Below are positions 8,972 through 17,623 of a DNA stretch of 64,000 nucleotides, piece after piece; the stretch's first letter is position 1; every line of letters starts with the position of its first letter. The DNA is taken from assembly GCA_963812505.1 (NCBI GenBank), contig CAWEVM010000013.1, forward strand, positions 56,282-120,281, written 5' to 3'. A program made the position numbers and the translations under genes. The stretch comes from JAMXLO01 sp963812505 (GTDB taxonomy: Bacteria > Pseudomonadota > Alphaproteobacteria > Acetobacterales > Acetobacteraceae). The notes below the pieces were generated by a model. That model ran no database searches, was not told where the DNA came from, and saw nothing but the letters and a program-made list of their open reading frames with translations.

Positions 8972-9523
8972 TCAGGGTTTCGCCGCGGCGACGGTTGGCG
9001 CTGTGGAGTACCAGTCGTACCAGTCCCATGCCATGTTGTTGGCATAGAACACGGCGGTATTGGTCAGCACCGATGCCGTGCCGAACACGGTCATGGCCGC
9101 GACGGAACCGGTATAAAGGTACAGAGACCCCAGCTTGACCGATGCGATCACTGGCTTGTACGTCAGGTACTTCTCGGTGTTGCGCCAGGCGTCAGCAGTC
9201 GCGTCGAATGCCTGGTTTGTATTCTCCCTCGCCGGTGGCGGTGAATAGGTGTCCCAGAGATAGTCGTTCGCTGTATAGAATACCCAGGCACTGGCTGTGA
9301 TGAACGTCGTCAGCGCCGCGCCTCCCGCCAGTCCAGTCGCATAGGACAGTATCGCGAGATTGGCCACCACTGTGCCAGCCTTGAACGTCGTGGCCTTGAG
9401 CGCGGAATGCGACAGTGACGCCTGATCGGTGGCATGGGGCGACGGTGCGGGCTGGGCCAACGCGCATGTCGCAGACGCAAGAACCGCCAGGACGGCAGCG
9501 AACAATGCGGGCCGCATTGCCAT
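8972..9523 (-). CDS. signal-peptide membrane protein with two DUF2061-like units
   Basis: 183 residues from ATG at 9523. The signal peptide MAMRPALFAAVLAVLASATCALA is followed by two similar segments: KATTFKAGTVVANLAILSY...YTANDYLWDTY (residues 45-95) and KPVIASVKLGSLYLYTG...YANNMAWDWYDWY (120-175). Each resembles DUF2061, a two-helix membrane unit ending in an aromatic W-D/E motif. Function is unknown. It is convergent with the ABC1 kinase gene, 3 bases apart. The DUF2061 link is by eye and tentative. Confidence 0.65.
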   Translation of the reverse strand: MAMRPALFAAVLAVLASATCALAQPAPSPHATDQASLSHSALKATTFKAGTVVANLAILSYATGLAGGAALTTFITASAWVFYTANDYLWDTYSPPPARENTNQAFDATADAWRNTEKYLTYKPVIASVKLGSLYLYTGSVAAMTVFGTASVLTNTAVFYANNMAWDWYDWYSTAPTVAAAKP

Positions 9524-9582
9524 ATTGACCTCTGACTGAAACAGCTCAGGAGGAATATAGCGCGGCTGCGGAACGAAGAGTG

Positions 9583-10353
9583 TTAACCCATCCGTCCTGC
9601 ACGCCCAGCCGTCATGCCGCCGTCTATTACCAGTTCCGAGCCGGTCATGTGGCTCGATGCATCGGAGCACAGAAACAGCACGCCGTTGGCGATGTCCTCG
9701 GCCTGCCCGGCCGTGCCGATCGGTACTGTTGCCTCGGCGATCCGATGCGGATCGAGCGGTGCATTGGCGCCCGGCGGCAGCTTGGTCCAGATCGGCGTAT
9801 CGATCACGCCAGGATGCACCGAGTTGACCCTGATGTTGTCGCGTGCGCCAGCGCACTCCAGCGCAATGGACTTGGCGAATAGCCGCACCGCGCCCTTCGT
9901 CGCGGAATAGCCAGCGAGGTTCGCCGAACCGCGTATCCCGGCGACCGAGGACATCATCACAACGGAACCGCCGCCGGAACGCCGCATCGCAGGGATGCCG
10001 TATTTCACCGTCAGGAACACGCCGTCGACATTCACCGACATCTGCCGCCGCCAGTCGGCAAGCGACATGTCGATCGCGGATCCCATGATGCCGATGCCGG
10101 CATTGGCGATCAGGATCTGCAAGCCCCCGAGTTTCTCGGCAGCCGCGATCACCGCGGGCCAGCCGGTCTCGTCCGTCACGTCATGATGCAGATAGATACC
10201 GCCGGTCTGCTCCGCGAGGCGTTGACCGCCCGCGTCGTCCAGGTCCGTCAGCACCAACTTCGCTCCCTCACGTGACAGGACGCGCGCGCAGGCCGCGCCG
10301 ATGCCAGACGCCGCACCGGTGACTATGCCGATCCTGCCGTCGAGCTGACCCAT
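9583..10353 (-). CDS. SDR family NAD(P)-dependent oxidoreductase
   Basis: 256 residues, a classical short-chain dehydrogenase. The dinucleotide motif TGAASGIGAA is at residues 12-21, TDLDDAGG follows beta-2 (an acidic residue there favours NAD), NAGIGIMG is near 85, and the catalytic Ser (MMSSVAGIRG), Tyr and Lys (YSATKGA) are present. The C-terminus has the usual LFLCSDASSHMTGSELVIDGG. ATG at 10353 has GAGGAGGG upstream. The gene is divergent from pntAA with a 202-base gap. The substrate cannot be told from sequence. Confidence 0.88.
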   Translation of the reverse strand: MGQLDGRIGIVTGAASGIGAACARVLSREGAKLVLTDLDDAGGQRLAEQTGGIYLHHDVTDETGWPAVIAAAEKLGGLQILIANAGIGIMGSAIDMSLADWRRQMSVNVDGVFLTVKYGIPAMRRSGGGSVVMMSSVAGIRGSANLAGYSATKGAVRLFAKSIALECAGARDNIRVNSVHPGVIDTPIWTKLPPGANAPLDPHRIAEATVPIGTAGQAEDIANGVLFLCSDASSHMTGSELVIDGGMTAGRAGRMG

Positions 10354-10555
10354 CGTTCCCTCCTCGTCTTTGCCCACCTGATCATCACCTCGCGTGACGC
10401 GGAAGACGAGGGCCGCGCACCAACGCGCCACCGATCGCCCCTTGCACCACCCACCCCCTTCGCGCATGGTGCCGCGCCGTCGATCTGGGGCAGTTCGCGC
10501 ATGTGCCGGCGTGCCCGGTTCTCCCCTTTGGTCGTGTCTGTAAAGGAGTGAACGG

Positions 10556-11695
10556 ATGCGCCTTGCGGTGCTGAAGGAACGCCGCGCGTCCGAGACGCGT
10601 GTTGCAGCGACGCCTGATACGGTGAAGCGTCTGGTCGGCCTGGGCCTGACAGTTGCGATCGAGTCGGGCGCCGGCGCCGAGGCGGCGATCCCCGATCAAG
10701 AGTTCGTCGCCGCGGGGGCAGAGATCGCGCCCGATGCGGGGGCTGCTCTGGCCGGTGCCGGAATCGTGTTCGCAGTGCAGATGCCGCTGCCTGAACAAAG
10801 GGCGCAGATCCCGCGTGGCACTCTGCTTGTCTGCATCGCCAACGCCTTCAGCGAACCCGAATTGGTTCCGAGCCTTGCGGCAGCCGGCATAGATTGCGCG
10901 GCCATGGAACTGCTGCCGCGCATCACCCGCGCGCAGGCGATGGACGTGCTGTCGAGCCAGTCGAACCTCGCCGGCTATCGCGCGGTGATCGAGGCGGCCG
11001 GCGCGTTTCAGCGTGGCTTCCCGATGATGATGACTGCCGCCGGGACGGTACCGCCCGCGCGCCTGTTCGTGATCGGCGCCGGTGTGGCCGGCCTGCAGGC
11101 GATCGCCACCGCGCGGCGGCTGGGCGCGATCGTTTCCGCCACTGACGTGCGTCCCGCCGCGAAGGAGGAGATCAAGTCGCTGGGTGGCACGTTCGTCGGT
11201 GTGGAGGACGAGGAGACGGCTGGTCAGACCGGTGCCTATGCACGCGAGATGAGCGAGGCATTTCGTCAGAAGCAGGCGGAGCTGATGGCCACCACGATCG
11301 CCAAAAATGATCTGGTGATCTGCACCGCCCTGGTGATGGGCCGGCGTGCACCCGTCATCGTGACGCAGCCGATGGTCCAGTCTATGCGGCCAGGCAGCGT
11401 GATCGTCGATATCGCCGCCGATGCCGGCGGCAATTGTGCCGCCACTGTGCCAGGCGAGCGCATCGTCACGCCGAATGGCGTCGCCGTACTCGGTTACCAG
11501 AATTGGCCCGGCCGCATTCCGGTTGCCGCGTCTGCGCTCTACGCACGGAATCTGCTGACCTTCCTCAGCACGTTCTGGGACAAGGAAGCGATGGCGCCAA
11601 AACTGCCGGAGAGCGACGACATCGTGAAGGGCGTCATGCTGGCACGTGCCGGCACTGTCGTGCATCCAAACTTTCTGCCCTCGCAAGCTGCATAG
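10556..11695 (+). CDS. pntAA: NAD(P) transhydrogenase subunit alpha part 1
   Basis: 379 residues forming the NAD(H)-binding domain I of proton-translocating transhydrogenase, which exchanges hydride between NADH and NADP+ at the inner membrane. It has the alanine-dehydrogenase-like fold with RxxETR-like KERRASETRVA at the start, the Rossmann motif VIGAGVAGLQAIATARRLGA near 170, the mobile loop EEETAGQTGAYAREMSE and VIVDIAADAGGNC near 285. AAGGAG precedes ATG 10556. As in other alphaproteobacteria, the alpha subunit is split, with pntAB 15 bases downstream. Confidence 0.95.
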   Translation: MRLAVLKERRASETRVAATPDTVKRLVGLGLTVAIESGAGAEAAIPDQEFVAAGAEIAPDAGAALAGAGIVFAVQMPLPEQRAQIPRGTLLVCIANAFSEPELVPSLAAAGIDCAAMELLPRITRAQAMDVLSSQSNLAGYRAVIEAAGAFQRGFPMMMTAAGTVPPARLFVIGAGVAGLQAIATARRLGAIVSATDVRPAAKEEIKSLGGTFVGVEDEETAGQTGAYAREMSEAFRQKQAELMATTIAKNDLVICTALVMGRRAPVIVTQPMVQSMRPGSVIVDIAADAGGNCAATVPGERIVTPNGVAVLGYQNWPGRIPVAASALYARNLLTFLSTFWDKEAMAPKLPESDDIVKGVMLARAGTVVHPNFLPSQAA

Positions 11696-11710
11696 AAGCG
11701 GAGTGCGCTG

Positions 11711-12103
11711 ATGAACCCGAACCAATTGGCTGACGAAGCTGATCGGCTGGCTCAGCGGGCCAATGAACTCGCCATCCACGCGCACACGCTGTTGGAGAAT
11801 ACCCCCGGCGTTGTCACCGAGGTGGAGCCGTTCGTATTCCTGCTGGCGATATTCCTGATGGCCTGCTTCGTCGGCTACTACGTGGTGTGGAACGTCACAC
11901 CTGCGCTGCATTCGCCGCTGATGTCGGTGACCAATGCGATCTCCTCGGTGATCGTGGTGGGCGCCATGCTGGCGACCGGTCTTGGCACCAGCGGCTGGGC
12001 CATGGGCTTCGGGTTCCTCGCCGTGATGCTGGCGAGCGTGAACATCTTCGGCGGCTTTGTGGTGACGTATCGCATGTTGTCGATGTTCAAGCGACGGCAG
12101 TAG
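11711..12103 (+). CDS. pntAB: NAD(P) transhydrogenase subunit alpha part 2
   Basis: 130 residues. A hydrophilic helical N-terminus (about 35 residues) is followed by three or four transmembrane helices including FLLAIFLMACFVGYYVVW and SSVIVVGAMLATGLG. This is the membrane part (domain II) of the split alpha subunit and helps form the proton channel with PntB. It lies between pntAA and pntB on the same strand, 11 bases before pntB. Confidence 0.93.
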   Translation: MNPNQLADEADRLAQRANELAIHAHTLLENTPGVVTEVEPFVFLLAIFLMACFVGYYVVWNVTPALHSPLMSVTNAISSVIVVGAMLATGLGTSGWAMGFGFLAVMLASVNIFGGFVVTYRMLSMFKRRQ

Positions 12104-12114
12104 AGGACGCGCAG

Positions 12115-13518
12115 ATGTCCGCCAACCTCACCGCGCTCGCCTATCTGATTTCCGCCGTCCTGTTCATCCTCGCGCTGCGCGGGCTGTCGTCGCCCGTCAC
12201 GTCGCGCCAGGGCAACCTGTTCGGCATGATCGGGATGGGTGTCGCGGTGATTGCCACGCTCGCCCATCATGGCATGGGCGGTCTTGGTTACGGGCTGATC
12301 TTCCTCGGCATCATCATCGGCGGCACAGTCGGCACCTTCGTCGCGCTGCGCATCCAGATGACTGCGCTGCCGCAGCTTGTCGCCGCCTTCCACTCACTGG
12401 TGGGTCTCGCTGCTGTCTTCGTCGCCGCGGCGGCGCTGAATGCGCCCGAGGCGTTCGGCATTGGCACGTTGGGCCACGTCCACACGCAGAGCCTGATCGA
12501 GATGTCGCTCGGTCTGGCGATCGGCGCCATCACATTCTCCGGCTCGCTGATCGCATTCGCCAAGCTACAGGCGTTGATGAGTGGCGCGCCGATCTCATTC
12601 CCTGGTCAGCACAAGCTGAACCTTGGGCTCGCCGTGCTGCTGGTCGTGCTGATTGTGCTGTTCGTCGCGACCGGCAGCCAGGTCGTGTTCTGGCTGATCG
12701 CGCTGTTGGCGTTCGGGCTGGGGTTCCTGATCATCATCCCGATCGGCGGCGCCGACATGCCGGTGGTCGTGTCGATGCTGAACAGTTATTCCGGCTGGGC
12801 GGCGGCAGGCATCGGCTTCACCATACAGAACCTGGCGCTGATCATCACCGGATCACTGGTCGGCGCGTCGGGCGCGATCCTTTCCTACATCATGTGCAAG
12901 GGCATGAACCGCAGCATCATCAACGTGCTGCTGGGCGGTTTCGGTACCGAGAGCGGCGCGGCGGCGTCCGGCGGCGCGACGATGGACCGGACGGTGAAAA
13001 GCGGCAATGCCGAGGATGCGGCGTTCATCATGAAGAATGCGTCGAAGGTGATCGTGGTACCTGGCTACGGCATGGCGGTGGCGCAGGCGCAGCACGCGCT
13101 GCGCGAGATGGCTGACACGCTGAAGAAGGAAGGCGTGGAGGTGAAGTATGCCATTCACCCCGTCGCCGGCCGCATGCCCGGGCACATGAACGTGCTGCTG
13201 GCCGAGGCGAACGTGCCGTACGACGAGGTGTTCGAGCTGGAGGAGATCAACAACGAGTTCTCCACCGCCGATGTGGCCTATGTGATCGGCGCCAACGACG
13301 TGACCAATCCGGCGGCAAAAACCGACCCGCAGTCGGCGATCTACGGCATGCCGATCCTGGACGTCGAGAAGGCGGGGACGGTGCTATTCGTCAAACGCTC
13401 GATGGCGTCAGGCTATGCGGGCGTCGACAACGTGCTGTTCTTCCGGCCGAACACGATGATGCTGTTCGGCGATGCAAAGAAGATGACCGAGGAGATCGTG
13501 CAGGCGCTGGGGCACTGA
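12115..13518 (+). CDS. pntB: NAD(P) transhydrogenase subunit beta
   Basis: 467 residues. Eight or nine transmembrane helices (residues 1-255, containing the family hallmark HSLVGLAAVFVA with the channel histidine) precede the cytoplasmic NADP(H)-binding domain III. That domain carries VIVVPGYGMAVAQAQ, YAIHPVAGRMPGHMNVLLAEA, IGANDVTNPAA and the loop VKRSMASGYAGVDN. Start ATG 12115 (MSANLTALAYLI). The enzyme would use proton-motive force to make NADPH, which fits the redox genes that follow at 14-24 kb. Confidence 0.95.
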   Translation: MSANLTALAYLISAVLFILALRGLSSPVTSRQGNLFGMIGMGVAVIATLAHHGMGGLGYGLIFLGIIIGGTVGTFVALRIQMTALPQLVAAFHSLVGLAAVFVAAAALNAPEAFGIGTLGHVHTQSLIEMSLGLAIGAITFSGSLIAFAKLQALMSGAPISFPGQHKLNLGLAVLLVVLIVLFVATGSQVVFWLIALLAFGLGFLIIIPIGGADMPVVVSMLNSYSGWAAAGIGFTIQNLALIITGSLVGASGAILSYIMCKGMNRSIINVLLGGFGTESGAAASGGATMDRTVKSGNAEDAAFIMKNASKVIVVPGYGMAVAQAQHALREMADTLKKEGVEVKYAIHPVAGRMPGHMNVLLAEANVPYDEVFELEEINNEFSTADVAYVIGANDVTNPAAKTDPQSAIYGMPILDVEKAGTVLFVKRSMASGYAGVDNVLFFRPNTMMLFGDAKKMTEEIVQALGH

Positions 13519-13521
13519 TCG

Positions 13522-14013
13522 CTAGGCTTCAGCGTCGGGAAACCAATCGCCTACCACCTGATCCTCGTTGTAGGTGATCGTTGCCAATGGTACGCGTGCG
13601 GTCTCGCCATGCCTGATCAGCGCTTTGTCGACGAAACGCCGCGCCTTCGGCAGCATTTCCGCGACAAGTCCGCTGACCTTTGGGCGCAATCTGGGGCTAT
13701 CGTTGAGCAAGTCCTCGATCTCTGAACGAGCGCGGTCGATGGTTTCCTGCCAACCGAGGCGCGGCTCTGTCGCAGGCGAGCTCTGCAACTTCATCAGGTG
13801 CTCGATCACGTTGAGGATGCGGCTGCGCAGCGCCGCGCGTTCGGATCGACCCACGGTCTCGATCTCCTCGGCGATGTTCGGCCAGTCGAGGTCCGCGTCG
13901 TTGACGCGCTCGCCCGCTGCCAGCCGGCGCAGCAATGCTCCCTGCCGCCGACTCCACGCATAGATGTCGAGGTCGTAGTCGTTCACGCCGACTAGGCTAG
14001 CATCATGCCGCAT
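13522..14013 (-). CDS. DUF29 family protein
   Basis: About 163 residues from ATG 14013 (a GTG at 14037 would add 8). It shows the DUF29 hallmarks YDLDIYAWSRRQGALLRR, DWPNIAEEIETVGRSERAAL and LMKLQ near residue 90. The family is widespread in cyanobacteria and alphaproteobacteria and its function is unknown. The start codon lies inside the last codons of nifJ (ATGCGGCATGA overlap), so it is probably translated from the nifJ transcript. It ends 3 bases from the convergent pntB stop. Confidence 0.85.
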   Translation of the reverse strand: MRHDASLVGVNDYDLDIYAWSRRQGALLRRLAAGERVNDADLDWPNIAEEIETVGRSERAALRSRILNVIEHLMKLQSSPATEPRLGWQETIDRARSEIEDLLNDSPRLRPKVSGLVAEMLPKARRFVDKALIRHGETARVPLATITYNEDQVVGDWFPDAEA

Positions 14014-17000
14014 CTTCGTCGACGCGCTCGCCGACACGCCCGGCGATGCCGCTGTTGCGCAGCCCGGCCGGGTGGAAGCGCGTCGCAGACCAGCCGGCTA
14101 TCTCCTCGTAGCTGCGATACTTTTCCTCCAGGGCCGCCTGTGCCTGCGCCAACAGTATCGCGGCTTCCTCGGGCCGGCTCTGCGCCAGAGCGCGATACCG
14201 CGCCTCGTTGTAGGCGTAGTCTCGGAACTTCAGCGTGGGCCGCGGGCTGTCCAGCACAAACGGGTTCTCGCCGACCTCACGGAGAGCGGGGTTGTAGCGG
14301 AACAGCGGCCAGTAGCCGCAGGCAACCGCCAGGTCCTGTTGCTTCATGCCGCGCTGCATATCGATGCCGTGCGCGATGCAATGGCAATAGGCGAGGATCA
14401 GCGAAGGCCCCGAATACGCCTCTGCCTCCCGGAACGCCTGCAGCGTCTGCTGTGGATTGGCACCCATCGCCACCTGCGCGACATAGACATTCCCGTAGGC
14501 AATCGACTGCAAGGCCAGGTCCTTGCGCGCCACCCGCTTGCCGGCGGAGGCGAACTTGGCGATCGCGCCGAGTGGCGTTGCCTTTGAGGCCTGGCCGCCG
14601 GTGTTGGAATACACCTCGGTGTCGAGCACCAGCACATTGATGTCGCGGGCGCTGGCGAGCACGTGGTCCAGCCCGCCATAGCCGATATCGTACGCCCAGC
14701 CGTCGCCGCCCACGATCCAGATGCTGCGGCGGACCAGTTGTTCGATCACGGAAAGCAGATCCTTCGCATGCGGATCATTCAGCGCGTGCAGACGCCGCTT
14801 CAGTTCGCCGACGCGCTCGTGCTGCAAACGGATGTCCGACTCGTTCACCTGAGGGGCATTCAGCGCAGCACTCACAAGATCCGCTCCTAGCGCCGGCGCC
14901 ATCTCGCGGGTCAGACTCTGCGCCATTTCCAGGTGCTTGTCCGCGGCCAGACGAAAGCCAAGACCGAATTCGGCGTTGTCCTCGAACAGCGAATTCGACC
15001 AGGCGGGTCCGCGACCTTCGCTATTGGTGGACCACGGCGTCACCGGCAGGTTGCCGCCGTAGATGGATGAGCAGCCGGTGGCGTTGGCGATCTGCAGGCG
15101 GTCCCCGAACAACTGCGACAGCAGCTTCAGGTAAGGCGTCTCGCCGCAGCCTGCACACGCGCCTGAGTAGGCGAACAGCGGCTCGAGGAACTGCACGCCG
15201 CGCACATTGGCGAAGTCCACGCGCGCCCGATCGTTCATCGGGAGGGCGGCGAAGAAGGCGTTGTCCACGCGCGAGCCTTCAACCAATGCGCCCTTCTCCT
15301 GCATCGCGAGCGACTTGGCTGGCACAACAGGACAGGCCTCCACGCAAAGGCCGCAACCCGTGCAGTCCTCAATCGCGAAATCGAGTGCGAAGCGAACGTC
15401 GGGAAAGCCGCGCACATTGATCGGCGCCGAGCGAAACCTTGCCGGAGCGTTGTCGAGCTTCGCTGCATCGAAGTACTTCGCCTGGATCACGCCGTGCGGG
15501 CAGACGAAGCTGCACTGTCCGCATTGCACGCAGGTATCGGCGTCCCATACCGGGACGGCGTCGGCGATGTTGCGCTTCTCCCAGATGGCAGTGCCGGACG
15601 GCCATGTGCCATCCACCGGCAAACGGCTCACCGGAATTTCGTCGCCGCGGCCACCGAGCATCGCGGCGGTCACCTCGCGCACGAACGCCGGCGCGTGCTC
15701 CGGCACAAGCGGCGCGAGGTCGAAGCGGCCGGTGGCCGCCTCCGGCACCGTCACCTCGAACAGCCGTTCGAGCGTGTCATCGACGGCGCGGTAGTTCGCC
15801 TTTACCACCGCCTCACCTTTGCTGCTGTAGCTTTTGTGGATCGCCTCCTTGATGTGCGCGATCGCCTGCTCGCGCGGCAGCACACCCGAGATCGCGAAGA
15901 AACAGGTCTGCAGCACTGTGTTGGTGCGGCCACGCAACCCGACGTCCTGCGCCACGCGGGAGGCATCGATGACGAACAGCCGCAGCCCAAGGCCGATGAT
16001 TTTCACCTGCATCGAGCGCGGCAGGTGATCCCAGATTTCGTTGGGGCCGTATGGTGCGTTCAGCAGCACGGTCGCGCCAGGTGCCGCCAGCCGCAGCACA
16101 TCTTGGCGCGTGACAAACTGGAACTGGTGACAGCCGATGAACCCAGCCCGCTGGATCAGGTAAGGTGCGTGGATCGATCGCGGACCGAAGCGCAAATGCG
16201 AAATTGTCTGCGCGCCAGACTTGTGCGAATCGTAAACAAAGTAACCTTGCGCGTGCAGGCCGGCATCCTCGGCAATGATCTTCACGCTATTCTTGTTGGC
16301 GCCCACCGTGCCGTCGGCGCCAAGTCCGTAGAATACTGCCTGAACAATATCATTTGGCTCGATGCGGAACGATGCGTCCGGTGTCAGGCTCGTGTGCGAG
16401 ACATCGTCGACGATGCCTATCGTGAAGCCATTGCGCGGTTCGGGACTGCGCAGCTCGTCGAACACCGCCTTCGCCATCGACGGATTGAAATCCTTCGACG
16501 AAAGGCCGTAGCGGCCACCGACCACCAGCGGCATGCTGCGTCGCTTGCCGCGCGACACGGCCTGCGCCAGCGCGCTGATCACGTCGAGATACAGCGGCTC
16601 GCCCGGCGCGCCGGGCTCCTTGGTCTGCTCCAGCACGGCGACGACACGAACGCTGCGCGGCAGCGCTGCAAGGAATGCATCCGCAGCGAACGGCCGATAC
16701 AGCCGCACCTGCAACACGCCGACCCGCTCCCCCAGCTCGTTCAATGCCGTCGCCGTGGCGCTTGCCGTTTCTGTGCCCGACCCCATCATGACCACCACGC
16801 GATCGGCGTCGGTGGCCCCGTGGTAGTCGAACAGATGATACCGCCGGCCCGTCGTCGCCGCGAACCGGTCCATCTGTTGCTGCACGATCTCCGGCACGCG
16901 CGCGTAGAACGGATTTGCGGTCTCGCGTGCCTGGAAGAACGTATCGGCATTGTGCGCCGTGCCGCGCACGACCGGACGCTCCGGCGACAGGGCCCGTGCG

Positions 17001-17620
17001 CGGTGTGCGCGCACCAGGTCATCGTCGATCATGGCGCGGATCTGCGCATCGCTCAGCAGCGTGATGGTGGCGATCTCATGCGACGTGCGGAAGCCGTCGA
17101 AGAAGTGCAGGAACGGAATGCGCGATTCGAGCGTCGCCGCCTGGGCGATCAGCGCGGAATCGTGCGCCTCCTGCACCGAGGCCGAGGCCAGCATGGCGAA
17201 GCCGGCGGCGCGCACCGCCATCACGTCGGAATGGTCGCCGAAGATCGACAGCGCCTGGGTGGCGATAGCGCGGGCGGCGATGTGGAACACCGTCGGCGTC
17301 AGCTCGCCGGCGATCTTGAACATGTTGGGCAGCATCAGCAGCAGGCCCTGCGATGCGGTGAACGTCGTGGTCAGCGCACCGGATTGCAGCGCGCCGTGCA
17401 CCGCACCCGCGGCGCCGCCTTCGCTCTGCATTTCCTGCACCACCGGGACGTTGCCCCAGATGTTGGGAATGCCCTTGGCGGACCACTCGTCGGCCAATTC
17501 CGCCATCGTTGATGACGGCGTGATCGGAAAGATCGCGCACACTTCGTTCACCCGGTAGGCGACATGGGCCACCGCAGTGTTGCCGTCCATCACGGCGCGG
17601 GATTCGGAAGGGGAGGTCAT
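14003..17620 (-). CDS. nifJ: pyruvate:ferredoxin (flavodoxin) oxidoreductase
   Basis: 1205 residues, the normal size of single-chain PFOR, which converts pyruvate and CoA to acetyl-CoA and CO2 while reducing ferredoxin or flavodoxin. Domain I starts at AHVAYRVNEVCAIFPITPSS. YGLGADGTVGANKNSVKII (about residue 430) is the CoA/gamma-domain hallmark. Two [4Fe-4S] motifs, CVQCGQCSFVCP (about 697) and CTGCGLCVEACP (about 754), are complete. CAGCGETPY (about 822) supports the proximal cluster, and GDGWAYDIGYGG with VYSNTGGQASKATPLG (970-1010) binds TPP-Mg. It begins 3 bases after the GltD-like gene, so the two form an operon. No nif genes are in the window. Confidence 0.96.
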   Translation of the reverse strand: MTSPSESRAVMDGNTAVAHVAYRVNEVCAIFPITPSSTMAELADEWSAKGIPNIWGNVPVVQEMQSEGGAAGAVHGALQSGALTTTFTASQGLLLMLPNMFKIAGELTPTVFHIAARAIATQALSIFGDHSDVMAVRAAGFAMLASASVQEAHDSALIAQAATLESRIPFLHFFDGFRTSHEIATITLLSDAQIRAMIDDDLVRAHRARALSPERPVVRGTAHNADTFFQARETANPFYARVPEIVQQQMDRFAATTGRRYHLFDYHGATDADRVVVMMGSGTETASATATALNELGERVGVLQVRLYRPFAADAFLAALPRSVRVVAVLEQTKEPGAPGEPLYLDVISALAQAVSRGKRRSMPLVVGGRYGLSSKDFNPSMAKAVFDELRSPEPRNGFTIGIVDDVSHTSLTPDASFRIEPNDIVQAVFYGLGADGTVGANKNSVKIIAEDAGLHAQGYFVYDSHKSGAQTISHLRFGPRSIHAPYLIQRAGFIGCHQFQFVTRQDVLRLAAPGATVLLNAPYGPNEIWDHLPRSMQVKIIGLGLRLFVIDASRVAQDVGLRGRTNTVLQTCFFAISGVLPREQAIAHIKEAIHKSYSSKGEAVVKANYRAVDDTLERLFEVTVPEAATGRFDLAPLVPEHAPAFVREVTAAMLGGRGDEIPVSRLPVDGTWPSGTAIWEKRNIADAVPVWDADTCVQCGQCSFVCPHGVIQAKYFDAAKLDNAPARFRSAPINVRGFPDVRFALDFAIEDCTGCGLCVEACPVVPAKSLAMQEKGALVEGSRVDNAFFAALPMNDRARVDFANVRGVQFLEPLFAYSGACAGCGETPYLKLLSQLFGDRLQIANATGCSSIYGGNLPVTPWSTNSEGRGPAWSNSLFEDNAEFGLGFRLAADKHLEMAQSLTREMAPALGADLVSAALNAPQVNESDIRLQHERVGELKRRLHALNDPHAKDLLSVIEQLVRRSIWIVGGDGWAYDIGYGGLDHVLASARDINVLVLDTEVYSNTGGQASKATPLGAIAKFASAGKRVARKDLALQSIAYGNVYVAQVAMGANPQQTLQAFREAEAYSGPSLILAYCHCIAHGIDMQRGMKQQDLAVACGYWPLFRYNPALREVGENPFVLDSPRPTLKFRDYAYNEARYRALAQSRPEEAAILLAQAQAALEEKYRSYEEIAGWSATRFHPAGLRNSGIAGRVGERVDEDAA

Positions 17621-17623
17621 GGG

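Noticed and set aside
15494..17512. 672-codon plus-strand frame opposite nifJ
   Set aside because: It is entirely antisense to the well supported PFOR gene; the product is Arg/His-rich, typical of the complement of GC-rich coding DNA.
14003..17620. Nitrogen fixation cluster suggested by nifJ and fixLJK
   Set aside because: No nif or fixABCX genes are present in the window; PFOR and FixLJ-FixK occur widely in non-diazotrophs.
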